Of a stretch of DNA of 64,000 bases, positions 35,901 through 44,906 are shown in pieces. The notes beneath the pieces were generated by a model. It was given only the letters and a program-made list of their open reading frames with translations, made no database searches and was not told the origin of the DNA. A program made the translations under genes and the position numbers. This stretch comes from Flavobacteriaceae bacterium PS02336 (lineage in GTDB: Bacteria > Bacteroidota > Bacteroidia > Flavobacteriales > Flavobacteriaceae), in assembly GCA_029960065.1 (NCBI GenBank), contig JASCOF010000001.1:806001-870000 (forward strand). Reading direction: 5' to 3'. Each line of letters begins with the position of its first letter. Position 1 is the first letter of the stretch.

Positions 35901-36169
35901 CAGAAATTGGCTCCTTTTTCACCAAGAATAGCAGGATGTTTGCCATCATTACCAAGACTAGGACGATAAGCATCATTATAGAAACAAATATGATCTGAAC
36001 CCCAAAATAAAAACATTGGAAATTTAGAATTCAATAGAATTCCTAAAGTTGTACGCAGGCTTTGAGGCCAGTTTTCTACTGGTCCAACGGGTGTTTTGCT
36101 CCAATCTTTGGCACGGGTAAGTTTACCCATTTCTCCTCCATTTGCCAAAAAATCATAATTGTTGTTCAT
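32966..36169 (-). CDS. Six-PAS soluble sensor histidine kinase
   Basis: The 1067-residue kinase lacks membrane helices. Six PAS domains lie at about 1-160, 170-290, 300-425, 430-550, 560-690 and 695-815. Domains two to four resemble each other closely and look like tandem duplications. A HisKA domain follows (SSHDLQEPLRKIQ, H near 841), then an ATPase domain (NALKFSRKD, DNGIGFD, GTGIGLAIVKKI). It should sense a cytoplasmic signal such as redox state or light, and phosphorylate a receiver. The convergent receiver gene is the likely target. Confidence 0.9.
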   Translation of the reverse strand: MNNNYDFLANGGEMGKLTRAKDWSKTPVGPVENWPQSLRTTLGILLNSKFPMFLFWGSDHICFYNDAYRPSLGNDGKHPAILGEKGANFWAEIWEFIKPLIDQVLTKGEATWHEDQLLPIFRNGKMEDVYWTFSYSPVNNEEGKPAGVLVICNETTDAVFVRKKLEETNERHLNNIMQAPNAMCIFRGKDYNIEIANKLMLEIWERTEEQVLNKPIFEALPEVKNQGLEEILKNVFTTGEKFTAPELPVKLSRQGKITTHFINVTYEALKESNGKISGILAIADDVTVQVLSRNAIEESEKRFRNTVKQLPLGIGILRGSNLILEMANTTYLHIIDKKESDVINKPIFDTVPEAKETVFPLLKNVFESGVPYYTDELPVTLNRYNKEELGYFNLVFYPLKEDSDTIEGVIVVAYEVTEEVKARHLLTESEKAFRNIVMESPIAMAIFRGKEHIIEMANTTMMHIIWQKEEKDTIGKPLLEVFPELANQKYPELLNEVLDNGKTIRENESIAYVDIKGKLKKFYLDYEYTPLYEKNGKASGIMVTVNDVTAKVKARKKVETAEERARLAAEIGEIAMWDLDLKNKKLIYSDNLLDIFGFEKNTKILHPDIRSRIIPEDDNIVSEAFQKALETSIYKYEARILKLDNTISWIKVHGRIFFDENKEPAKMIGTVMDITDERESQEILLKSEKKFRLLADSIPQLIWTSDSIGNLNYFNETFYNYCGFSKKEIEKNGWLQVVHPDDREENVKLWMESVKTGHDFLFVHRFKRYDGEYRWQLSRAIAQTDEFGKIQMWVGTSTDIEEQKNFTNQLEEQIIDRTTQLELTNRDLVNMNIELQSFAYISSHDLQEPLRKIQTFASRLSDLDEKNISDNARAYLTRIEVSARKMQNLIQDLLAYSRANSADRVFTVVNIDEIAEEVVSEFSERIEEKTAVIEYHNLGEATLIQFQFRQLLHNLVENALKFSRKDVPPHVEISSETVKGSSLPNAEFKDKLYHHIKVSDNGIGFDLVYKDRIFEVFQRLNTESEFKGTGIGLAIVKKIVENHKGFITVSSEKDKGSIFSVYIPDLS

Positions 36170-36367
36170 TAAAAGTGGGTATTATGGTAGTGTAATAATT
36201 GCAATGTTCATGTAAAAAAAATATCACTTAAAGGTAGACATAGTTAAAATTAATAAAAAATAAATTTCATTTAATTATGATTTTTGAATGAGCTAAGATT
36301 AAAATCGTTAGAGTTAATTTTATCTAGCTTCAATACGGAAATTTGATTAACCATTAAAATAAAGGCC

Positions 36368-36709
36368 ATGAAACGAGAAGATTCAAAACACGAAATCGAC
36401 TATATAAAAAAATATCAAGAGCAAGGTTATACAGTAACTTATTTGTTTAAAGATGATCATTTGACTGATGCAGAAACTAAAGTAGTATATCAGCCAGAAG
36501 ATATTTTTATTGTAGCACATCATCGTTATGAAGGGATGAGCGATCCAGATGATATGTCAATTTTATATGTAATCGAAACTAAAGATAATAGAAAAGGAAC
36601 TCATTTATTGGGTTACGGACCAACAGCAGATCTAGAAGAAGCAGAATTTTTTAAAGAGATTCCAAAAGCTAATTATTCTAAAAATGCTGATATAAACGAA
36701 TTAACTTAA
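36368..36709 (+). CDS. Small conserved hypothetical protein
   Basis: The 113-residue soluble protein reads YIKKYQEQGYTVTYLFKDD and HHRYEGMSDPDDMSILYVIE. It resembles a small Bacteroidota family sometimes annotated, probably wrongly, as phosphoribosylpyrophosphate synthetase. It is too short for that activity. It is divergent from the six-PAS kinase and followed by a hairpin terminator. Confidence 0.6.
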   Translation: MKREDSKHEIDYIKKYQEQGYTVTYLFKDDHLTDAETKVVYQPEDIFIVAHHRYEGMSDPDDMSILYVIETKDNRKGTHLLGYGPTADLEEAEFFKEIPKANYSKNADINELT

Positions 36710-36743
36710 AGTAAAGATAGATTGGTATTTTTATTTTGCTGAT

Positions 36744-36780
36744 GAGCAGTTGTTTCAAATTTATTTGAGGCAGCTGCTTT
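36744..36780 (+). terminator. Terminator after the 113-residue gene
   Basis: Imperfect arms agcagttgtttcaaa / tttgaggcagctgct are followed by a long T-run. Confidence 0.7.
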
Positions 36781-37127
36781 TTTTTTAAAGGTTCTAAGGT
36801 TTAGAAAGGCAGAGGTCCGAAGGTTTGTTCTGGTTGTTTAAAAAAGATCAAAAAACTAGAGGTTTAAAAGCTTATCCTTTTTTTAAAACATCTAGAAACA
36901 TATTTCTAACGCCTTGAAAAGGCGTTTTTAATTTATTAAAGTGGATAGTTATACCTTAAAACCTCCATATCTTCCAAAAAATGAAATTATGAAATATCTC
37001 TCCGAAATTGTATAAAGAATTGAGTGACAATATATACGAAATTTGGATTATAGAAATTTAAATAAAACCAAGGTTAGTTTTTGTACATAAATAATCACTA
37101 ACATTTCTATTAAACCAAAACCAAGTT
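36781..37127. other. Intergenic region with repeat words and a small hairpin
   Basis: ctaagg-type repeat words lie at about 36786-36830 and a hairpin aacgcctt / aaggcgtt at 36908-36926. No gene is seen in the remainder. Confidence 0.5.
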
Positions 37128-37928
37128 ATGAAAAAACTTTACATAAATACAGGAGGATTTGACGCTGTTTTTAATAATCTTAAAGATAGTTTTGGCGGCG
37201 ATTTAGTTATTTCTGCTAACGAATATAAGTTAACTTTTAAATCGAGATGGGCAAACGGAAGTATTTCTGGAGTTCGTTTTGAAAAAGAAATGACTTATCT
37301 CAATTTTGATCTGACTTTTAATGAAGATGTTAATTTAAGTATTGAATCTAATCCTTTTACACCTGTCTTTTTTGCTTACTGCGAAAAAGGAACTGTATTG
37401 CATAGTTTTGGTGCAAATGGAACTATTAAATCGTTAAAGAAACAACAGTCAGGGATTATGAGTAATTCCTCTTCTATAAATAGTGTTCTGTACTTTGAAA
37501 GCCACAAACACATTCAGTTTTCATTAATCGGAATTCCAACAAGTGTTAGTGATACAGAAGTTGATTTTATTTCTGATGTGAAAAAAATATTTACAAATGA
37601 ATCTGGAAATTACATTTACATTGGAGATGAAAATCAGAAAATAGAGGAGAAGTTTCAAGAACTAACTACAATTCCGCAACAAGGAACAGTTCGCTATTTA
37701 TTGATGAAAAGCATTTTGCGAGAAATTTTAGAATTGGAAATTGCACAGCATAGTTACAATTATCTAAGCACATTTGATCCGATTTTAAATTTTGCTTCTA
37801 AGCAATTAAATGAAATCAAAAAATTGTCCGCTTTAAACACTTCAACGATCACTGCGCCATTGCAATTTATCAAAAGAAGTTTGCAGACTAGAACTTTAAA
37901 AACTTACAATCAGAAATTAGCTAGCTAG
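37128..37928 (+). CDS. AraC-like sensor domain lacking the helix-turn-helix
   Basis: The 266-residue protein resembles the N-terminal ligand domain of a flavobacterial AraC group (LYINTGGFDAVFNNLKDSFGGD, FFAYCEKGTVLHSFG, YVYIGDENQK-like IYIGDENQK). Where the AraC domain should begin (after QLNEIKKLSA, about residue 228) the sequence becomes a short basic tail and stops. It is either a truncated regulator or a sensor that works by binding another AraC protein. A good terminator follows. Confidence 0.55.
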   Translation: MKKLYINTGGFDAVFNNLKDSFGGDLVISANEYKLTFKSRWANGSISGVRFEKEMTYLNFDLTFNEDVNLSIESNPFTPVFFAYCEKGTVLHSFGANGTIKSLKKQQSGIMSNSSSINSVLYFESHKHIQFSLIGIPTSVSDTEVDFISDVKKIFTNESGNYIYIGDENQKIEEKFQELTTIPQQGTVRYLLMKSILREILELEIAQHSYNYLSTFDPILNFASKQLNEIKKLSALNTSTITAPLQFIKRSLQTRTLKTYNQKLAS

Positions 37929-37947
37929 AAAGCCTGACATATACTTC

Positions 37948-37977
37948 AAAAAAACAGCTTAAACGAGCTGTTTTTTT
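37948..37977. terminator. Terminator between convergent genes
   Basis: Arms aaaaaaacagct and agctgttttttt (12 bp) allow termination from both sides. Confidence 0.8.
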
Positions 37978-37988
37978 ATTTATAAAAC

Positions 37989-38249
37989 TTACTCTTTTTC
38001 ATAACGAATAATGAAATAAACCATAATGAGATTTAAGAAAAGCGAAATCCCATTTGTAATTATAATTGGCCAATCCGATTTGAGAATGCCGTAGACAATC
38101 CATACCGCAATTCCAAAAGTTAGTATTGAAAACATCTTTAGCGAAATTTCTTTTACTTTTTTGTTCTTCCAAACTTTTAAAATCTGCGGAACCGTTGAGA
38201 TGGTAATGCAGGCACCTGCAAAAAGTCCTATGATATCTATGTAGTTCAT
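37989..38249 (-). CDS. SemiSWEET-type sugar transporter
   Basis: The 86-residue protein is a single triple-helix bundle with the PQ-loop signature (STVPQILKVWKNKKVKEIS). SemiSWEETs dimerise to make one sugar-conducting pore in the inner membrane. Residues FNL/ NGISLFLNLIMVYF fit the third helix. It is a lone gene; its sugar is unknown. Confidence 0.9.
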   Translation of the reverse strand: MNYIDIIGLFAGACITISTVPQILKVWKNKKVKEISLKMFSILTFGIAVWIVYGILKSDWPIIITNGISLFLNLIMVYFIIRYEKE

Positions 38250-38316
38250 TTTTTGAGGTTTTAGGGTTCTGAGATCTTGAGATGCTTATTTTTTTATTAG
38301 TAGAGAGCATATTTTT

Positions 38317-38416
38317 GTCATCCTGAGGAACGAAGGATCACACTCGGATATCGATAAAGATTGTCCGCCATGTTTTGCGGAGTTTCTTGTATGATCCTTC
38401 GTTCCTCAGGATGACA
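38317..38416. repeat. GTCAT-class inverted-repeat element (copy 2)
   Basis: Perfect 24-bp end arms (38317-38340 and 38393-38416), beginning tgtcatcctgaggaacgaag, bound a 100-bp element between a SemiSWEET gene and an SDR gene. Confidence 0.92.
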
Positions 38417-38472
38417 AGATTGTGTATGAAATAGATCAATTAGCGAAAATTAAAAGCTGCCATAAAAAAAAC

Positions 38473-39321
38473 TTATCCGCCAACTAATTCACCGCCATTA
38501 ATATGAATAAACTGCCCCGTAATATAACTGCTGTCTTCAGAGGCTAAAAATACATATGCAGGTGCAACTTCAGAAGGCTGTCCAGCTCTTTCCATCGGAT
38601 TATCTTTTCCAAAATCAGCTAATTTGTCAAAAGTAGCTACAATCAGCGGAGTCCAGATTGGTCCTGGAGCAATACCATTTACGCGTATTTTCTTTTTAGC
38701 CAGCATACTCGACAGCGATCTTGTAAAGCTTACAATTGCACCTTTAGTACTGGCATAATCTGCTAAATGTTCGCTGCCTCGAAAAGCAGTAACCGAAGTA
38801 GTATTAATGATCGTGTCGCCCTCTTTTAAAAAACCAAGTGCCGCTTTTGTGATATAGAAATACGGATAAATGTTGGTTTCAAAAGTTTTATGAAGATTTG
38901 CAGTAGTAATTTTTTCAAACTCTTTTTCAGGAAATTGCACTGCCGCGTTATTTACAATTATATTAATGCTTTTAAAAGTTGTCTGACATTTTTTTATGGC
39001 ATCTTTACAGAATTTTTCATCTTTTAGATCACCGCTTATTAAAAGGCATTGCTGTCCTTCTTTTTCTACCATTTCTTTAGTCTCGCGGGCATCTTTGTCT
39101 TCTTTTAAATAAACAATTGCAATATTGGCGCCTTCTCTAGCAAAATGAACCGCAACACTTCGACCTATTCCGCTGTCACCGCCTGTAATAAAAGCTGTTT
39201 TTCCTAATAGTTTTCCGCTTCCAACATAATTTTCTCTAATAATTTCCGGTTCGGGTGTCATCATATGTTCGTTACCTGGAAGATTTTGTTTTTGTTCGGG
39301 GAATGTTTTTATCTTCTTCAT
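38473..39321 (-). CDS. General-stress short-chain dehydrogenase
   Basis: The 282-residue SDR begins with a 40-residue extension (FPEQKQNLPGNEHMM) as in Bacillus general stress protein 39. The NAD(P) motif TGGDSGIGRSVA, NNAAVQ, the catalytic serine block and YASTKG follow. These enzymes oxidise or reduce sugars or aldehydes; the substrate is unknown. It fits the stress setting. Confidence 0.92.
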   Translation of the reverse strand: MKKIKTFPEQKQNLPGNEHMMTPEPEIIRENYVGSGKLLGKTAFITGGDSGIGRSVAVHFAREGANIAIVYLKEDKDARETKEMVEKEGQQCLLISGDLKDEKFCKDAIKKCQTTFKSINIIVNNAAVQFPEKEFEKITTANLHKTFETNIYPYFYITKAALGFLKEGDTIINTTSVTAFRGSEHLADYASTKGAIVSFTRSLSSMLAKKKIRVNGIAPGPIWTPLIVATFDKLADFGKDNPMERAGQPSEVAPAYVFLASEDSSYITGQFIHINGGELVGG

Positions 39322-39714
39322 GATTTTCTCTTTTTAATCACCTTTTTGATATTTAAAATTAAATTATAAAAGCGCCTTTAGTTGTCTTAAATGAACTTTT
39401 GTTTGCCTCAATAAAAACAAAACAGCTTATTTTGTAAGAAAATAAGATCAATATAAGAGCGTGTTCAAATAATAGAAAATTTTCTAACGAATTAAGTATC
39501 ATGTTAAAGCTGGAAATTTGAACTCAAAAGTGGGAATTTTGTAACTATTTCCGATTTAGATAAAAAACCAGCTCGTTATTTTTTTTATACATTTGAGAAT
39601 TTCCACGCAATTTTTAAGAACTACTTATGTAATTCCATAAAAAAATAAGAAAATTTTTAAATTCAATTTAAATTCAACAGTTTTGACTTACAACCGATTT
39701 AGCAATAACAAGGC
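39322..39714. other. 393-bp upstream region of the signalling operon
   Basis: No gene is seen. TACATTTG at 39588-39595 matches the Bacteroidota -7 element on the plus strand and may start the signalling operon, leaving a leader of about 110 nt. The -33 box is unclear. Confidence 0.4.
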
Positions 39715-40929
39715 ATGGTATTAATTGTAGACGATATACGGGCCAATATTATTGCCTTAAAGAAAACATTAGAGCTGCATAATATCGATGTCGATAGTGC
39801 CGAATCTGGAGAAGAAGCTTTGAAAAAAATTCTAAAAACAGATTACTGTCTGATTATTATGGATGTTCAAATGCCGGGACTTGACGGATTTGAAGTTGTA
39901 AAAATTCTTTCTGGTAATCAGCGTACCAAAGATATTCCGGTTATTTTTCTTTCGGCTCTTAATACCGAGAAGAAATATATCTTTAAAGGATATGAAACTG
40001 GGGCAGTAGAATATATTACAAAACCGGTAGATTCTGATTTATTGATTTTGAAAGTCAAAACTTTCATAAAAATCTACGAACAGCAGCACGAACTTAAAGT
40101 GATGAAAGACCTGCTTTCTAAAGAAATTAAAATTAGAAAAGAAGCACAGGACAATCTTGAAATTAAAATTGCTGAAAGAACTAAAGAACTGGTTCAAAAA
40201 AATGAAGAATTGGAACTCCGAAATCACGAATTACAACAGTTTTCCTGGGTAGTATCACATGATTTGAATGAACCGATACGAAAGATTCAGATTTTCATTA
40301 AAATTATAAAAGACCTTTATTTAAAAACCGACGATAAGGCAATCGATTATGTCAATCGAACGATAAAATCGGCTGAGAGAATGCAGACTTTAATTACCGA
40401 TCTTTTGGCTTATTCCAGACTTTCGGCTCAGGTAAAACCAGAAAAAACAGATTTAAATGAGGTTTTACAAGAAGTATTATCCGATTTTGATTATTTGATA
40501 GAGAATAAAAATGCGACGATCAAAACCAACGAATTACCAACGGTAGATAGTATTCCGAGTCAGATGCGTCAGGTTTTTCAGAATCTGATTGGAAATGCAC
40601 TGAAATTTTCGGGAAGCGAAGAAAAACCGCTAATTGAAGTTACTTCTGAAATAATTCTGGAAAAATCCTTTGAAAGTCCGACATCGCCAGAAGGAAAATT
40701 TTGCAGAATTACAGTAAAAGATAACGGAATTGGTTTTGATGAGATTTATCTCGATAGAATTTTTATTATCTTTCAGAGCTTAAACGACCGTCAAACGTAC
40801 GAAGGAACCGGAATAGGATTGGCAATTGCCAAGAAAATTATCGAAAAACACAACGGATTAATTACCGCCAAAAGTAAACCAGATGAAGGTGCAAGTTTTA
40901 TAATTGTACTTCCATTAACCAATAAATAA
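39715..40929 (+). CDS. Response regulator-histidine kinase fusion
   Basis: The 404-residue soluble protein has an N-terminal receiver (VDDIRANIIALKK, phospho-site D50 in IIMDVQMPGLDG, lysine in TKPVDSD). A coiled coil, a HisKA domain (WVVSHDLNEPIRK, H182) and an ATPase domain (DNGIGFD, GTGIGLAIAKKI) follow. It can be gated by phosphorylation of its own receiver. It opens an operon that runs to cheB; the next gene begins 19 bp downstream. Confidence 0.92.
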   Translation: MVLIVDDIRANIIALKKTLELHNIDVDSAESGEEALKKILKTDYCLIIMDVQMPGLDGFEVVKILSGNQRTKDIPVIFLSALNTEKKYIFKGYETGAVEYITKPVDSDLLILKVKTFIKIYEQQHELKVMKDLLSKEIKIRKEAQDNLEIKIAERTKELVQKNEELELRNHELQQFSWVVSHDLNEPIRKIQIFIKIIKDLYLKTDDKAIDYVNRTIKSAERMQTLITDLLAYSRLSAQVKPEKTDLNEVLQEVLSDFDYLIENKNATIKTNELPTVDSIPSQMRQVFQNLIGNALKFSGSEEKPLIEVTSEIILEKSFESPTSPEGKFCRITVKDNGIGFDEIYLDRIFIIFQSLNDRQTYEGTGIGLAIAKKIIEKHNGLITAKSKPDEGASFIIVLPLTNK

Positions 40930-40948
40930 ACAATAGCATAGAACCTTT

Positions 40949-43900
40949 ATGGAGAGCAATTTTAAAAGAAATTTACTAGTCAGTTCATCAATTTCCCTAG
41001 TGATTTTAATGATTAGTTCCACTGCATCTTTTTTAAGCATAAAAAGTCTTCTCGACAGTAATGCCTGGGTCAATCACACACAAGAAGTTATTTACAATCT
41101 AAACAATGCATCCTCAGTTTTAACAGATGCTCAAACGAGCATGCGCGGTTACTTGATTACAGGAAACAAAGAATTTTTACAAGAACATTATAATGCCGAA
41201 AAAGAATCAAGTGCTTATTTTGAAAAACTTGATGAATTGACGATAGATAATCCTTCGCAGCAAAAAAGACTGAATGAATTAAAACCGCTTCGTTCTAATT
41301 TCTTTAAATATCTGCACAATCAGGTAGTAAAGAAACAATTAATGGGCAATAAAGCTACTTTTGATCTAGAGGAAGGCAAAAAAATGATGGATGAACTTCG
41401 CAGTAAATTCAAAAGTATTGAAAACAGCGAGCAAATCCTTTTAAAAGAAAGAATTGAAAATTCTGAGCGTTACGGAAATTATAGCTTTATTTTAATTATC
41501 GTTGCATTTGTTATTGCATTGATTATTACCGTTGTATTTTTTGCCAGAATTCTAAAAGACCATAACGAGAGAGCGTTACTGCAAAAAGAATTAGAGCAAA
41601 AAGATATTGAAATTGCCGAAAGACTAGAAGTTATAAGCGGTATAGCAACACAAATTTCTAATGGAAATTACGACGTTCAGATCGACGACAGGAAAGCTGA
41701 TACTTTAGGTTCGCTTGGTTCTTCGATTCATGAAATGAAAGATTCACTGAAGAGCTCTTTTGAACTTTTATCTCAAAAAGAATGGCTTCAAACCGGTGTC
41801 GCTAGTTTGAACGATAAAATGCTGGGCGAAAAAACAATTCAAAAACTGGCAAAAGATGTTATCGAATTTTTATGTCAGTACACTAACAGCAGTGCGGGTG
41901 TTTTATATGTTATCGATGGTGAAGAGTTGACAGTTACAGGAGGTTACAGTTATATTCCTAGTAAAAATAGAGAAAGAATTAAAAAGGGAGAAGGACTTAT
42001 TGGTCAGGCGATTGTTTCAGGAAAAATGCTGGAATTAAAGTCATTATCTCCAGATGATATTCAGATCAATTATGCTTTGGGAGAAATAAAGCCAACTCAT
42101 ATTGTGGCACTTCCGTTAATGGATTTTAAAATCGAAGGTGCGGTAGAATTAGCAAGTATTTATGGTTTCTCTGTCTTGCAGTTAGAATTCTTAAATTTGG
42201 TTGCCAATAACATCGGAATTGCTTTAAAAGCGACTCAAAACCGTAAAAAAGTTATGGAACTCTTGGAAGAAACCAAAACGCAGTCTGAAGAACTTCAAAT
42301 TCAGCACAGCGAATTGGAAGCTATCAATGCCGAATTGGAAGCACAAACCGAGAAATTACAAGCTTCAGAAGAAGAACTTCGTGTACAGCAGGAAGAATTG
42401 GAGCAAACCAACGAAGAACTTTCAGAAAGAAGTGTTTTATTGGAGGAAAAAAATACCGAAATCCAGAAAAAATCAGAAGCTTTAGAATTAACGACACGTT
42501 ACAAATCGGAGTTCTTGGCAAATATGTCTCATGAATTAAGAACACCTTTAAATTCCATTTTATTGTTGAGCCGTTTGTTGTCTGAAAATAACAACAAAAG
42601 CATGAATAATGAAGAAATTGAATTTGCAAAAGTGATTCAGAGTTCAGGTAACAGCTTGTTAGGATTAATTGATGAAATTCTTGATTTATCTAAAATTGAA
42701 GCGGGTAAAATGGAGTTAGAATTTCTAGATGTTTCAACCAAAGAAATTACAGATAATCTTCATAACTTGTTTAATTTAGTAGCAAAAGAAAAAGGAATTA
42801 ATTTCGAAATTATTACTAAAGACGCACCAATTGTTATCAAAACCGATAAAATGCGTTTGGAACAGATTCTGAAAAACCTGATCTCAAATGCGATTAAATT
42901 TACGGAAAAAGGAACAGTTTCTCTTGAAATTAAAGTCGATACAGACGATGATAAAATTATCTGTTTTATTGTAAAAGATACCGGAATTGGAATTCCAGTT
43001 GAAAAACAGCCATTAATTTTTGAAGCTTTCCAGCAAGCCGATGGTTCAACCAAACGTAAATATGGAGGAACTGGTTTAGGACTATCAATCAGCCGAGAAT
43101 TAGCTAAATTATTACGAGGAGAAATCATCCTGCACAGTAAGGTAAACGAAGGAAGTACTTTTACATTATGTCTTCCTGTATTAGGATTTGCAATTAATAA
43201 AGTTTCGGTAAATAAAATTCCACAGACAGAACTAATCACAGAAGAATCTGAAAAGGAGGAAGCAAGACCAAAATACATCAGTGAAGTTATTCCTGCAGAA
43301 ATTGAAGACGACCGTGATTCGATTGTAGAAGGTGATAAGGTGATTTTAATTGTAGAAGACGATATCAATTTTGCAAAATCATTATTGGCTTTCACACAGA
43401 AAAAAGGATACAAAGGAGTTGTTGCCGTAAGAGGAGATTATGCTCTTAATTTTGCCTTAATTTACAGACCAGTCGGCATTTTATTGGATATCGAATTACC
43501 AATTAAGAGCGGCTGGCAGGTTTTAGAAGAATTGAAAAATCATTCTCATACCAAACATATTTCGGTTCATATTATGTCTTCGCATAAATTGAAACAGGAA
43601 AGTCTGTTAAAAGGAGCAGTAGATTTCTTAGACAAACCTGTTGCTTTTGATCGTATTCCAGATGTTTTTAAACGCATAGAACATATTATCAACAAAGAAT
43701 CTCAAAAGGTTTTAATTATTGAAGATAACCCGCAGCACGCTAAAGCATTGGCTTTTTTCTTGGAAACCTATAATATCAATTCAGAAATAAAAAGTGATGT
43801 TTCAGAAGGATTATCTGTTTTGACTGATAAGGATGTAGACTGCGTAATTTTAGATATGGGAATTCCAGACAAACAAGCTTACGAAATTCTGGATGGCGTA

Positions 43901-44515
43901 AAGAAAAGCCCGGGATTAGAAAATCTTCCGGTAATTGTTTTTACAGGAAAGAGTTTGTCTATAAAAGAAGAATTGAAGATTAAAAAGTATGCCGATTCTA
44001 TTATTGTAAAAACAGCACATTCGTACCAAAGAATGCTCGATGAGGTTTCGCTTTTCCTTCATTTAGTAGAAAAAAAGAAAGAAGGAAATGCGATTAAAGA
44101 AAGCAGTAAAAAGCTCAATTCACTAAACAATATTTTATTTGAAAAGAAAGTATTAATTGTGGATGATGACGTTCGTAATATTTATTCTCTTTCTAAAGCT
44201 TTAGAGGCGTTTAAAATGAATGTTATTACTGCATTTGATGGTAAAGAGGCCATTAAAATTTTGGACGAAAACCCAGATACAGATGTTGTTTTATTAGATA
44301 TGATGATGCCAAATATGGATGGTTACGAAACAGCTGAAAAGATAAGAGCTAATCCTAAATTTCTTAACTTAGCAGTAATTGCCGTGACAGCCAAAGCAAT
44401 GACAGGCGACAGGGAAAAATGTATAAAGGCGGGAGCTTCAGATTACATTACAAAACCTGTAGATGTCGATCAGTTGTTATCATTGCTTCGAGTTTGGTTA
44501 TACGATAAAATCTAA
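40949..44515 (+). CDS. Hybrid histidine kinase with CHASE3, GAF and three receiver domains
   Basis: The 1188-residue inner-membrane kinase has a first helix at about 10-33, a periplasmic CHASE3-like domain (LTDAQTSMRGYLITGNKEF), a second helix at about 175-198, HAMP, GAF (about 280-430) and a long coiled coil. HisKA has H528 (NMSHELRTPLNS); the ATPase domain follows. Three receivers have phospho-sites D847, D969 and D1117. Several outputs or a phosphorelay are possible. It is the core of the operon with Rec, CheR and CheB. Confidence 0.93.
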   Translation: MESNFKRNLLVSSSISLVILMISSTASFLSIKSLLDSNAWVNHTQEVIYNLNNASSVLTDAQTSMRGYLITGNKEFLQEHYNAEKESSAYFEKLDELTIDNPSQQKRLNELKPLRSNFFKYLHNQVVKKQLMGNKATFDLEEGKKMMDELRSKFKSIENSEQILLKERIENSERYGNYSFILIIVAFVIALIITVVFFARILKDHNERALLQKELEQKDIEIAERLEVISGIATQISNGNYDVQIDDRKADTLGSLGSSIHEMKDSLKSSFELLSQKEWLQTGVASLNDKMLGEKTIQKLAKDVIEFLCQYTNSSAGVLYVIDGEELTVTGGYSYIPSKNRERIKKGEGLIGQAIVSGKMLELKSLSPDDIQINYALGEIKPTHIVALPLMDFKIEGAVELASIYGFSVLQLEFLNLVANNIGIALKATQNRKKVMELLEETKTQSEELQIQHSELEAINAELEAQTEKLQASEEELRVQQEELEQTNEELSERSVLLEEKNTEIQKKSEALELTTRYKSEFLANMSHELRTPLNSILLLSRLLSENNNKSMNNEEIEFAKVIQSSGNSLLGLIDEILDLSKIEAGKMELEFLDVSTKEITDNLHNLFNLVAKEKGINFEIITKDAPIVIKTDKMRLEQILKNLISNAIKFTEKGTVSLEIKVDTDDDKIICFIVKDTGIGIPVEKQPLIFEAFQQADGSTKRKYGGTGLGLSISRELAKLLRGEIILHSKVNEGSTFTLCLPVLGFAINKVSVNKIPQTELITEESEKEEARPKYISEVIPAEIEDDRDSIVEGDKVILIVEDDINFAKSLLAFTQKKGYKGVVAVRGDYALNFALIYRPVGILLDIELPIKSGWQVLEELKNHSHTKHISVHIMSSHKLKQESLLKGAVDFLDKPVAFDRIPDVFKRIEHIINKESQKVLIIEDNPQHAKALAFFLETYNINSEIKSDVSEGLSVLTDKDVDCVILDMGIPDKQAYEILDGVKKSPGLENLPVIVFTGKSLSIKEELKIKKYADSIIVKTAHSYQRMLDEVSLFLHLVEKKKEGNAIKESSKKLNSLNNILFEKKVLIVDDDVRNIYSLSKALEAFKMNVITAFDGKEAIKILDENPDTDVVLLDMMMPNMDGYETAEKIRANPKFLNLAVIAVTAKAMTGDREKCIKAGASDYITKPVDVDQLLSLLRVWLYDKI

Positions 44516-44533
44516 TCTTTAAAAATACTGTAA

Positions 44534-44899
44534 ATGGAAAAGAAAAAGGTATTGATTGTAGATGATGATTCTAGAAATATCTTTGCATTAGTAAACACTT
44601 TAAAAGCAAGATCTTTTGAGTGTTTATCTTGTTTAAGTGCAGAAGAAGCCTTAAAAATATTAAAAAATGACAGTTCAATTGATGCTGTTTTAATGGATAT
44701 GATGATGCCGGAAATGGATGGCTATGAAGCTATTCCGCTTATAAAGGCTATTCCGTCACAGGTAAATACCTATGTTGTTGCTGTAACCGCGCAGGCAATG
44801 ACAGGAGATAGAGAAAAATGTTTAGAAGCTGGAGCAGATGCATACATCTCAAAACCCGTAGATGTTGATAAATTACTTCAAATCTTGGGAGAAATTTAA
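44534..44899 (+). CDS. Single-domain response regulator
   Basis: The 121-residue receiver has VDDDSRNIFALV, phospho-site D55 (VLMDMMMPEMDGYE), the threonine in VTAQAMTGDREK and lysine in SKPVDVD. It is very like the third receiver of the preceding hybrid kinase and probably arose from it by duplication. It is likely a phosphate target of that kinase. Confidence 0.92.
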   Translation: MEKKKVLIVDDDSRNIFALVNTLKARSFECLSCLSAEEALKILKNDSSIDAVLMDMMMPEMDGYEAIPLIKAIPSQVNTYVVAVTAQAMTGDREKCLEAGADAYISKPVDVDKLLQILGEI

Positions 44900-44906
44900 A
44901 TGAATT

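Noticed and set aside
36927..37127. Possible remnant gene (SYTLKPPYLPKNEIMKYL)
   Set aside because: Only about 24 codons stay open and no family is recognised; it may be chance.
42760..43413. 217-codon frame antisense to the hybrid kinase
   Set aside because: It lies opposite the ATPase domain, where codon structure often leaves the reverse strand open; no family resemblance.
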